From Shewanella gelidii (GTDB lineage Bacteria; Pseudomonadota; Gammaproteobacteria; Enterobacterales; Shewanellaceae), in assembly GCF_014647855.1 (NCBI RefSeq), contig NZ_BMPZ01000001.1, positions 1 through 64,000 of the forward strand: a stretch of 64,000 nt of DNA. The letters run 5' to 3'. Made by a program: the position numbers and the translations under genes. A model generated the notes under the pieces. It did no database searches. It saw only the letters and a list, made by a program, of their open reading frames with translations, and was not told where the DNA came from. Positions 35,197 through 43,900 of the stretch are shown piece by piece (within the stretch, counting starts at the first letter, position 1; the number at the start of each line of letters is the position of its first letter).

Positions 35197-35459
35197 TTTT
35201 TTAAAAGTTCAACGAACTCATGTTTACGAGGCCCACGGCTAGAAATATAAATAACTACCGTATCTCTGAGTTCATAGTAAGAGTGTGATACTAAATGTTT
35301 TGCAAACCAAAAGGCCTCTGACAGCGGCTCATCATCGTGCCAAGTTGTTACAACCAAATTTTCATCATTCAAATCGCTATCTCCGACGTAAATGATATTT
35401 GCTATATCTATAGATGTATCCCAAGAACTAGCATTAACACCCCAAGCTGAAGCATACAT
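35190..35459 (-). CDS. Small cassette protein, unknown function
   Basis: An 89-residue soluble protein with a beta/alpha pattern (IANIIYVGD, LVVTTWHDDE, EAFWFAKHLV, TVVIYISSRG). I do not recognise a named function. Its stop codon lies in the outer box of the attC at 35069-35196, a hallmark of cassette genes. It is the cassette furthest from rsbW that I can delimit. Confidence 0.65.
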   Translation of the reverse strand: MYASAWGVNASSWDTSIDIANIIYVGDSDLNDENLVVTTWHDDEPLSEAFWFAKHLVSHSYYELRDTVVIYISSRGPRKHEFVELLKNA

Positions 35460-35504
35460 GCAACCACCCTCGACTAGCCAAGAACTCGATTTCGATTACC
35501 AACT

Positions 35505-35780
35505 TTAAGCTACTGCTTCCTCAGCCACAATTATGCAGCGAAACTTCCCAACCTGGAGTTCGGGAATATGTGTAACATCTTTTTTAAAATGAAGATATTC
35601 CATATTACCTCTGAAACGCATAACATTTGTATACTGCGTATGCATACATCTCTGGCAAAACGTGCATGCACAATAAACAAACCTATTTTTTAGCCTCGCT
35701 AAAGCAAAGCGATTGATTAATAAAAACTCTACTAGAGAATCACTGAATAAACGAGCATGAAAAATTGAACAAGCGAGCAA
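35505..35780 (-). CDS. Uncertain small ORF
   Basis: A 91-codon frame containing a cysteine cluster (CACTFCQRC) and otherwise no recognisable family. It follows the orientation of the cassettes but has no attC of its own. It may be real or a remnant. The remainder of 35460-36152 shows no other gene I can support except the weak frame at 35821. Confidence 0.25.
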   Translation of the reverse strand: MLACSIFHARLFSDSLVEFLLINRFALARLKNRFVYCACTFCQRCMHTQYTNVMRFRGNMEYLHFKKDVTHIPELQVGKFRCIIVAEEAVA

Positions 35781-35820
35781 AGATAAAGCGGCCTTATCTA
35801 GAGTAAATCGAGACCAATAT

Positions 35821-36021
35821 CTATTGTTTTACATAGGCTGACGGATTACTGCTCTTCTCTATCTCTTCACTGCTAGCTACATGCAACTCATTTTGGGCTT
35901 CAACATATAACGCTTTTTTCCGATTTTTTGGGCAAAAAAGGACTCTACGGCCCCGCTTACGCCACTTTAATGAGGCTTGAAATACGTAATTTAGACGTTG
36001 AAACCAACGCCAATAAATCAT
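35821..36021 (-). CDS. Uncertain small basic ORF
   Basis: From the ATG at 36021 (or 36057) a 66-residue basic frame reads MIYWRWFQRLNYVFQ and then KWRKRGRRV. I do not recognise the family, and no good ribosome binding site is present. It ends the reverse-strand run ahead of the STAS operon promoter. Confidence 0.25.
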   Translation of the reverse strand: MIYWRWFQRLNYVFQASLKWRKRGRRVLFCPKNRKKALYVEAQNELHVASSEEIEKSSNPSAYVKQ

Positions 36022-36152
36022 CACAAAGCGTCTTTTATCCTGCGAATTTATAACCATCCAAACCTTCGCGCTATGCTCTGACTAATTCTTCTTTTGCATG
36101 ATTGCTGTTCTCTGCACGGAACTCTTATGCTTCAAATAAATTGGCTTTGATG

Positions 36153-36165
36153 TTGCAGATTGCAA
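36153..36165. promoter_or_regulatory. LuxO-type operator upstream of the STAS/wza operon (site 1)
   Basis: TTGCAGATTGCAA keeps both TTGCA/TGCAA half-sites; the centre has GAT rather than three W. Its centre is 24 bp from site 2. Confidence 0.65.
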
Positions 36166-36176
36166 ACCATGGTCAA

Positions 36177-36189
36177 TTGCAATTTGCAA
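36177..36189. promoter_or_regulatory. LuxO-type operator upstream of the STAS/wza operon (site 2)
   Basis: TTGCAATTTGCAA fits TTGCA-W3-TGCAA exactly and lies 60 bp upstream of the -24 element at 36249. The same 13-mer recurs at 47577. Confidence 0.78.
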
Positions 36190-36248
36190 ATATCCTCAGA
36201 ACAAAACCAAATAAAACCTAAGTCAATGAATTTTAATGACAAAAAATC

Positions 36249-36264
36249 TGGCACCATTCCTGCA
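36249..36264 (+). promoter_or_regulatory. Sigma-54 promoter of the STAS/wza operon
   Basis: TGGCACCATTCCTGCA has a perfect -24 TGGCAC and a -12 CTGCA with correct spacing. The STAS gene starts 54 bp downstream. Confidence 0.8.
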
Positions 36265-36317
36265 GATTCATGATAAAGCCACCCCAAAGCAATATTGATT
36301 TGCTCAAGGAGTTCATC

Positions 36318-36716
36318 ATGAAAATGACACAAAACAAGTTTTCAAATCCACAAACGGCAACCACAAGCCTCGTTATCATGCCTAAGGCAATGATGCTTGC
36401 AAATACAGCGACACTAAGAGGCGCCGTATTGAAGCTAATGAACAAAGGCATCAATCGGCTTGTTGTCGACCTACATCAGGTTGAGTTCATCGACTCTAGC
36501 GGGCTATCAGTGTTAATCAGTGCGCTCAAACGTGCGCAACAATCCCAAGGGGAAGTCGTACTTTTAAACCCATCAAACAATGTGCGTGCGCTGATTGAAT
36601 TGACACAGCTGCACCAAATATTCCCGATTTATGAAGACAAAGAGGCCGCAGTTGAATACGTCAACGAGCAGGCAAGACTGGCCTTTGCCGCTGAGGACGC
36701 TCAACTCGCGCATTAA
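36318..36716 (+). CDS. STAS-domain anti-sigma antagonist (SypA/RsbV-like)
   Basis: A 132-residue single STAS domain. The phosphorylation loop VEFIDSSGLSVL places the target serine at 60/61. The ATG at 36318 follows AAGGAG by 6 nt; an upstream frame to 36270 has no such site. It is the first gene of the polysaccharide operon, 47 bp before the wza-like gene, exactly as sypA opens the Vibrio syp locus. The RsbW-like kinase and RsbU-like phosphatase at 30037-31721 are its likely modifiers, now separated from it by integron cassettes. Confidence 0.9.
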   Translation: MKMTQNKFSNPQTATTSLVIMPKAMMLANTATLRGAVLKLMNKGINRLVVDLHQVEFIDSSGLSVLISALKRAQQSQGEVVLLNPSNNVRALIELTQLHQIFPIYEDKEAAVEYVNEQARLAFAAEDAQLAH

Positions 36717-36763
36717 TTTTTCATGTAGATGCATGCGGTGAACTGGATCAGAGGAATACGCAA

Positions 36764-38065
36764 ATGAATCAGCAACTAACCAACATAACCTTGCCACCCT
36801 TAACGCTTCGTTCAACGCTGATGGCACTTGCTTTGGTTGCGTTTTCAGGCGTGTTGTCCGGTTGTGTCACGCCTCAGCAATACGAACCTCAGGCGGTTTG
36901 TAACTCTCAAAAACGGTTTGGTATGACAAACGAAGATACGTTAGACAACAAAGCATTGACTCAAAAAACTTTATCAAAATGTCACTACTTTGATAATCAA
37001 ACTCCCTATGATCGTTCTAAACCAAGATATAAATATCAGTTCGATCTCCAACCACTGAACAGCTCTCAGACCAACGCAATGGCATCCTTCGACTCAACCA
37101 CCACGCTTTCCGTGGGAGACAGACTCGCTATTAGCATTCTCCATGGTGACGATTTCGCTGCGGAGGTCGAAATCGATGCCAGCGGCAACATTTACTTGCC
37201 TTATTTGCCAGCGATTTATGCAAAAGGGCTTAGTGTCCAGCAGCTGAAATCCAAAGTAAAACAAACACTCATTGATGAAGAGCTCATGTACGCTACTGCC
37301 ATCCGAGTCAGTGTAACCCCATTAAAGTGGGCCCCAATTGAAGTTACCGTGACTGGCGCTGTGTTTGAAACCGGCCAACATTTAATTAACCACAAGTCGG
37401 TTACAGAAATTCAAGATGATGACCGCGGTCAAGCAGGTGATCAAGCCATTGATCGAACAATCGGTGCAGCGTTGAGAGCTTCTGGGGGGATCCGCCCAGA
37501 TGCAGATATAACCAAGATAGTGTTAATCCGCAATCATCAAAGAATGAGCGTGGATTTTGGCGGGATCATGAATGGTAAACCCGTGCCACAAATTACACTC
37601 GTTGCAGGTGACAGTATTCATGTGCCATCTAGCATGAAGTTTGATGATGCACTGGTTCGTCCCTCGCAAATCACGGCACCTGGCATACGGGTATTTATTT
37701 CAAATTTGACTCAGCCAGCAAGTAGCAACTCTCAGTCCGCCGTCGATACGGAGGCAACACGATTCCCTTACGGAACTCGACTGCTCAGCGGTGCCATCGC
37801 GGCAAACTGTGTGGGTGGCGCCCAAACCACCAATGCAAGTAGACATCTTTTGCTTGTCACCAAAAACCCCTTATCAGGACAGATGGATGTGGTTGAACGA
37901 GCTATGGACGCCTTAATTGGTAAAGCGTGGGATCCCCATTTCAATCCTGTTTTGCTGCCTGGAGATGGTCTTGCCTGTTATGACTCTCGAGTGACCAATT
38001 TACGAGAGATTGCCCGCTCACTCACTGAAGTCGTTATTCCTAGCAACCTACTAGGCTGGCTGTAA
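36764..38065 (+). CDS. Wza-like outer-membrane polysaccharide export lipoprotein
   Basis: A 433-residue outer-membrane exporter. The lipobox LSGC places the lipidated cysteine at residue 34. A Poly_export domain (around 115-200: LSVGDRLAISILHGDDF then IDASGNIYLPYLP) and SLBB-like repeats follow (VTVTGAVFETGQH; RPDADITKIVLIRN). It should form the pore through which the polymer made by this locus leaves the cell. It is longer at the C-terminus than E. coli Wza (379). Confidence 0.88.
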   Translation: MNQQLTNITLPPLTLRSTLMALALVAFSGVLSGCVTPQQYEPQAVCNSQKRFGMTNEDTLDNKALTQKTLSKCHYFDNQTPYDRSKPRYKYQFDLQPLNSSQTNAMASFDSTTTLSVGDRLAISILHGDDFAAEVEIDASGNIYLPYLPAIYAKGLSVQQLKSKVKQTLIDEELMYATAIRVSVTPLKWAPIEVTVTGAVFETGQHLINHKSVTEIQDDDRGQAGDQAIDRTIGAALRASGGIRPDADITKIVLIRNHQRMSVDFGGIMNGKPVPQITLVAGDSIHVPSSMKFDDALVRPSQITAPGIRVFISNLTQPASSNSQSAVDTEATRFPYGTRLLSGAIAANCVGGAQTTNASRHLLLVTKNPLSGQMDVVERAMDALIGKAWDPHFNPVLLPGDGLACYDSRVTNLREIARSLTEVVIPSNLLGWL

Positions 38066-38070
38066 CGAAC

Positions 38071-38212
38071 CCAGAAACCAGAAACCAGAAACCAGAAAAC
38101 AGAAACCAGAAACCAGAAACCAGAAACCAGAAACCAGAAAACAAGAAAACCAGAAAACAAGAAAACAAGAAAACAAGAAAACAAGAAAACAAGAAAACAA
38201 GAAAACAAGAAG
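38071..38212. repeat. Tandem short repeat between wza-like and chain-length genes
   Basis: Ten 7-bp units (CCAGAAA, one variant ACAGAAA; 38071-38140) run into nine 8-bp units (ACAAGAAA with one ACCAGAAA, 38141-38212). The array ends in AAGGAGG, the ribosome binding site of the next gene, and starts 5 bp after the wza-like stop. It is purine-rich on the coding strand (no T) and would give a G/U-free-like, unstructured mRNA leader. Confidence 0.95.
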
Positions 38213-38223
38213 GAGGAAGCCTG

Positions 38224-39639
38224 ATGAAACGTCAAGAACACCACCCAAGCCAACTCCTATGGATAAAGCGCGCTTTAGTCGATGGCAGCCGGTTGTCTGT
38301 AACCGAGCGTCGTAAGCTCTATGTCAAAGTCGCACTCGTCAGCCTATTGATCATCTGGGGGCTCGCTGCAAGCGCGATACTGATAACGCCAACGAAATAC
38401 ACTAGCCGCTGGACACTTATTTTGCCCGGCGCAGGGGCAGGTTCCCTCGTTAATCTTGATAGTATCGGACAGGCGACAAGCTCAAGTAGTTCGCCCTACT
38501 TAAGTTCAGCAATAGACCCAAGAGAAAACTACAAAGCAATTTCCACGAGCAAAACCCTATTGGATGCTGCAGCTGCAACGTTGCAAATCAAATCCAGCGT
38601 GCTAGGAAAACCCAAACTCAAACTACCAAGCCAAACGGGACTGATCCATTTCAGCATCAAAGCAAACAGCGCTGCGCTCGCCGCAGCAAAAGCCAATGCT
38701 CACTATCAAAGCTTGCAAGCTTTGCTAAGCCAGCTGCGTCGCGACGAAATTCAATTGCGAGAAAATGGGATCCGCAGTAGCCTCGATGGATTTGCCAATA
38801 AAGTCAGTCAAAGTCAGGCCAAAATACTGTCTTATCAGTCAGAAATGGGGTTGGTATCTTTAGATCAATTCAAAGAGCTTGCACTGACGATGGAAAAGCT
38901 ACGCTTTAGTCGCGTCAATATGATTTCCAAACTACAGGGACTCGATGCCAGTAAAAACGTCCTAGAAACACACTTAGGGCTAGACAGTCAGCAAGCAGCT
39001 GACTTACTCATATTGAAAAATGATCAGTACTTTCAACAGTTGCTGGTGCAGTATACCCAAGCGAGTACAGAACTCGTGGCCGTAAGTGGAAGATTTGCAA
39101 GAAATCATCCACAAGTCTTGACCATAAAAACAGAACAAAATGCACTGCTAAGCGCGATGCAGAAACGCTGTAAAGCGCTATTAGGCTATAACCAAGATAA
39201 ATTGATGTTGATGCTTTCGGCTGATGATATTGATGGCCGCGCCGATTTGATGAAACAACTTTTGAGTTTAGCGAGCCAAAGTGAGGGGTTACGACAAGAA
39301 GTTGCCAGCCTAGATGCCGAAATCAAACAATGGGACGCACGCTTAAGCAGCAGCAATGATGATGCGGCAAAACTCGAAGATTTGCATCGAGAGCACCAAT
39401 TGGCCACAGCAGTCTTTACTTCAGCTCTAGCCAAAATGGATGTGGGAAAAGCTGATATTTATTCAGCCTACCCCATGGTGCAATTGCTCACCCCCCCTTC
39501 AACACCAGATAAACCCGATCGAATGGCATTCATCCTGACTCTGATTGGCGCGGTTTGCGCTTCCATTTTCGCCCTAACAGGACTCATTGTGTTATGGATA
39601 CGCAAACCTATACTCCGCAAAATTTTGACGAGCGCATAG
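38224..39639 (+). CDS. Chain-length determinant / polysaccharide co-polymerase (Wzz/GumC-like)
   Basis: A 471-residue inner-membrane protein with transmembrane helices near 37-57 and 435-458 and a long periplasmic region containing coiled coils (about 165-350). The C-terminal PSTPDKPDRM motif before the last helix is typical of the Wzz superfamily. There is no BY-kinase domain. ATG preceded by AAGGAGGAAGCCTG, which is formed by the end of the tandem repeat array. It overlaps the next gene by 46 bp. Confidence 0.88.
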   Translation: MKRQEHHPSQLLWIKRALVDGSRLSVTERRKLYVKVALVSLLIIWGLAASAILITPTKYTSRWTLILPGAGAGSLVNLDSIGQATSSSSSPYLSSAIDPRENYKAISTSKTLLDAAAATLQIKSSVLGKPKLKLPSQTGLIHFSIKANSAALAAAKANAHYQSLQALLSQLRRDEIQLRENGIRSSLDGFANKVSQSQAKILSYQSEMGLVSLDQFKELALTMEKLRFSRVNMISKLQGLDASKNVLETHLGLDSQQAADLLILKNDQYFQQLLVQYTQASTELVAVSGRFARNHPQVLTIKTEQNALLSAMQKRCKALLGYNQDKLMLMLSADDIDGRADLMKQLLSLASQSEGLRQEVASLDAEIKQWDARLSSSNDDAAKLEDLHREHQLATAVFTSALAKMDVGKADIYSAYPMVQLLTPPSTPDKPDRMAFILTLIGAVCASIFALTGLIVLWIRKPILRKILTSA

Positions 39640-40901
39640 TCTGGTATGCGATTACTTGGACCTACGGGTTTTGGTTAATCGGTGCCATGTATGTTGTCGC
39701 CCCGGTGATCGCGTGGATCTTATTTGCACGAGTCATGTGGCGATTGATCCACCAGCAAATCGTGGTGACGTTTGCCCACTGGTGCTGGATTATCGCTATG
39801 CTAGTAATGCTATTGGCGCTGGTTGTTGGGCACCTAGACTTTGAACTGGGCGCAGCTAAGTTAATCAAGTCGACAATCGGCTGGGCGAAAGGTTGGGCGC
39901 TTTTGGCGATTTTTCCAGTCATCGGCTGTTTGGATATTCGTCCAACGCTCATTTATCGAGCCTGCACCACTGTCGCAAAACACACCCTCATTTTACTTCC
40001 TATATTTGTGATGGCTTGGATGTTAAAGCTCCCCGCGACACTCTACGTGTCCCCTCTAAGTATCATCGGTGGTCCAGGGCCAGAGTTTTTCAGCGTTAGC
40101 CTTTATGAAATCGACCCAGGCAGCGGCACGCCTCGATGGCGACTATTTACCCCCTGGGCACCTGCACTGGGGATGCTGGCAAACTTATATCTAATTTTTT
40201 CGCTGCAAGAAACGAGTAAGAGGTATCGACTTTACGGTATTTGGGGAAGTTTACTCATGGTGCTGATTTCTCAATCTCGTCTTGGGCTGGTTTGTTATAT
40301 GGCACTCATTGGCTACTTCACTTTCATTCGTTACGCGCATCGACCTTGGGTCTATTTTGCAATGACCCCTGCAGCCCTATTTGCGGGGCTCGTCGGAATA
40401 CAAATTAACGAAAAAATTGAACAAACCATTACCGCGTTTAAAGCGGCCCGCGCTGGTTCTACACGTGTGCGACAGGCTTTGGCAGACATTGCCATTCAGC
40501 GTTGGCAAAATGAAGCCATCACCTGGGGGCATGGCATTGTCGAGCGTGGTCCGCACTTGGTGGAATACATGCCCATTGGTTCGCATCATACTTGGTATGG
40601 ACTTTTGTTTGTCAAAGGTGCGGTGGGCGCTGCTGCGTTAGCGGTTCCCATGTTAATGAGTTTACTGCTGCTACTGCGATACCTATTGCGCAGCAAACTC
40701 GCGGCCACCGGCGTGGCGATTATGTTGCTACTGTTTCTCTACACATTTGGAGAAAACTTAGAAATTTTGGCCTATTTATTCTGGCCAGGACTCATCATTT
40801 TGGGTTCTGCACATCAACATGTTAACGGCCCTCAAGGGATGTCGAAGCCCACGCGAACAGAGGCGAGAACTTCAGACTCGCTGGCACTAGTTCAGGAGTG
40901 A
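39594..40901 (+). CDS. Wzy/O-antigen-ligase-like polymerase
   Basis: A 435-residue membrane protein with about ten hydrophobic helices and a large periplasmic loop ending in WGHGIVERG ... GSHHTWYGLLF, the Wzy_C/WaaL signature. It would polymerise or ligate the repeat units. The ATG at 39594 lies inside the preceding gene, suggesting coupling. Its 3' end overlaps the oppositely oriented SNF2 gene by 15 bp. Confidence 0.82.
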   Translation: MDTQTYTPQNFDERIVWYAITWTYGFWLIGAMYVVAPVIAWILFARVMWRLIHQQIVVTFAHWCWIIAMLVMLLALVVGHLDFELGAAKLIKSTIGWAKGWALLAIFPVIGCLDIRPTLIYRACTTVAKHTLILLPIFVMAWMLKLPATLYVSPLSIIGGPGPEFFSVSLYEIDPGSGTPRWRLFTPWAPALGMLANLYLIFSLQETSKRYRLYGIWGSLLMVLISQSRLGLVCYMALIGYFTFIRYAHRPWVYFAMTPAALFAGLVGIQINEKIEQTITAFKAARAGSTRVRQALADIAIQRWQNEAITWGHGIVERGPHLVEYMPIGSHHTWYGLLFVKGAVGAAALAVPMLMSLLLLLRYLLRSKLAATGVAIMLLLFLYTFGENLEILAYLFWPGLIILGSAHQHVNGPQGMSKPTRTEARTSDSLALVQE

Positions 40902-43900
40902 TAACAACTCATCGGCACCGCCTTGCCAAACTTGTTGTCCTTCATGATCAAATAGACTCTCAGATAACCCTTGTTTGTTCTGCTGCATGCGCTGAATTTT
41001 TTCTTCCACCGTTCCTCTTGCGATCAGCTTATAAACAAATACCGGTTTTTCTTGCCCGATACGGTATGCACGATCCGTTGCTTGACGCTCTATCGCCGGA
41101 TTCCACCAAGGGTCATAATGGATCACTGTATCCGCAGCCGTGAGGTTTAACCCCGTTCCGCCGGCTTTCAAGCTAATTAAAAACACACTTTGCTGACCAG
41201 ATTGAAAAGCATCTATTTGTGGCTGGCGCTCTCGGGTTTCGCCAGTGAGCAGGCTATAGCGAATACCTTGCGCTTCCAGCTGAGATTGAATCAAGCTGAG
41301 CATGCTCGTGAACTGGCTAAAAATGAGTACTTTCCGGCCCTCTTCAAGCATTTCCGGCAAATGATGTTTCAGCCATTCCAGTTTGGCACTTTGCTGAACA
41401 TATTGGGCTTGCTCCAATTTTACCAGCCTTGCATCGCAGCATGATTGGCGTAATTTCAGCAATGCATCGAGAAATTCAATTTGACTACCGGAAGTGCCCT
41501 TACGAGCAAATAGTTCCCGCAGTTTTTTCTCCATCGCAATTCGAATACTTTCATATAAATTGCGCTGGTCGCTTTCCATTTCCAACAACACATCAATTTC
41601 GGTTTTAGACGGAAGTTCTGAAGCGACTTGTGTTTTAGTTCGGCGCAATAAAAATGGAGCCATGATTTGCTGTAACTGTTTTGCGACGTCTTTGTCAGCA
41701 TGTTTCTCAATGGGCGTTCTATACTGCTTAGCAAACTGTTTGCTATCGCCTAACAAGCCCGGAAGACAAAAATCCATTAAAGACTTCAGTTCCCCCAAGT
41801 GATTTTCAAGTGGTGTTCCCGTTAAACACAATTTGAAATCAGCATTTAATTGATTTACAACGCGGGTTACCTTGGCCTGACTATTTTTAATTTGCTGTGC
41901 TTCATCCAGAATAAGCACATCAAAACATCGGCTGTCATAAAACGCTTGGTCTCGAGAGATCAAAGGATAGGTGGTAATCACAATATCGGCAGATTCAATA
42001 TCCGCCACCACTTGATGACGCTTTTGGCCTTGAAGCAACACAACACGCAAAGCTGGTGTAAATTTTTTCGCTTCTTGCTGCCAGTTGCCAATGAGGCTCG
42101 TTGGACAAATAATCAGTGCACCTTGTTTCAGTTTGCCTGCTTGTTTTTGCTTAAGAATGAAAGCTAAGGCTTGCAAGGTTTTACCCAGCCCCATGTCATC
42201 AGCCAATATCCCGCCCAATTGATATTGCTGCAAAAAGCTAATCCAGCTTAAGCCTTGGGCTTGATACTCCCGCAGTGTAGCTTTAAGTCCTTGCGGTGGT
42301 TCGACTTCAGCAATCCCGTTAAAGTGTTCGAGCTGCTTGGCCAAATTCAACAGCTTGTCGCTATTCACTTGAACTTGGCAGGAGCCATGTTGCGGTGCTT
42401 GCAGCTCAGTTAAGAGCGCCGCTCGGCTGACAGGCAATTGCAAAAACTCTGTATCGAGCGATTTTGCATGGCTTCCGCTGTGACTAAATAACTCTTCAAT
42501 AACTCGAAGCAGTGGCTGGATCTGTTGCACATCAACGAGCACGCGACCGCCAGTTGGTGCCGGTAATAATAATTTGGGAGTCTGCTGCCAAATATCAGCC
42601 AGCGCTCGCCTATCATTGCTTTTGGCTTGCAATGCTAGCCAGCTGGCAATCATGGGCAGCAGTGCAACGGGCTGTGAATCAATAACCACTGTCATACCGA
42701 TAGCAAACCAGCCTTTATCGCCTTCGTTAACTTCGATATTAACGGTTGACTCCTGCACACCGATATCAAAGCTTTCATCCACTTGAACATGCCAATCTTG
42801 CGACTGCCATCGCTTAGTTTGTGGCCCAAGTAGCGCTAACCAAAGCTGCAGTTCATCCTGTTCAGCAACGCAGCCCCATTGCTCTAATCCATCCCCTGAA
42901 TCACGCTTTACTTGCTCAAGCCCCAAGGCAATCAGTTCAGCGCGAACCGAGGCTTCAAATTTGCAATCCCGTCGCACTTGGACAAGCTGCTTGTGATTGT
43001 GTACCACTGATAATTGTTGCGCTGATTTCTCGCACAAACCACCAAACACGTGTTCAGCGTATTGAAAGCCAATTCGTAATACGGGTTTGGCATTGAGCAT
43101 CATAAAATAAGCGTTGGGCACGCATTTAGTTTCAATATAATCAACGGCGACTGCGGGCGGCAGTGTAAGCTGGGGCGCGGGGAAATATTGTAATAGCTGT
43201 CGTGCTGTTGATTCTAATGACAACGCCGGAACGCTGGGCATACTTTGCAAGTATCGCAGCTGTGCTGCTGAAAAATCAGTTTCTATCCACCCAGTTGTTA
43301 AGTAATCGGCATCAAAGAAACACAGGGGTTCAGTTTCAAGTAACTCCCAATTTTCATGACCTTGCAAATTGAACTGAATTTGATAACCAAGCTGCTTTTG
43401 TGACCATTGCACTTGCAGTGACGCCTTTTCCACCCACTTGACTGGAATGCGATTTTCTTCCCAAAAACAGCGGCCAGAATTCACCATTTTCTTTAAAGCT
43501 AAATAACCTACGTCACCGGTTAGCTCACCAAATCGCTCACTTTTGCCATCCGATGGGGTTAACAAGCTTAAAATTTGCTGCTCTTGCGCATCAACCCATT
43601 GAGGAACAAAGTAACGAAAATCGCTAATCGCAATTTGACTCCCTTTTAAATAATCTCCACGCTTGCCGCGACGACTGCGCTTTACGTTTACATTGATGCC
43701 GTTGCGCCCTTCTTGCAGGATAAAAATCACTTCATCACTGTCGGATTTTCTTTGACGCGCTTCAGGCGTGGCATCCGTTGTACACTGACTAATTTGTCCC
43801 AATTGCGCTAGCCATAGAGACAATGGCTCAGCCTGACGGCTGGTGTTTCGAGAATCCCGTTGCACATGAAAATCATTTTTAGATGGCAGATGCGTACCTG

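Noticed and set aside
38071..38212. CRISPR or coding repeat (minus-strand frames rich in Phe/Leu/Val/Ser)
   Set aside because: Units are 7-8 bp without spacers, and the minus-strand frames are only the translated repeat with no start context.
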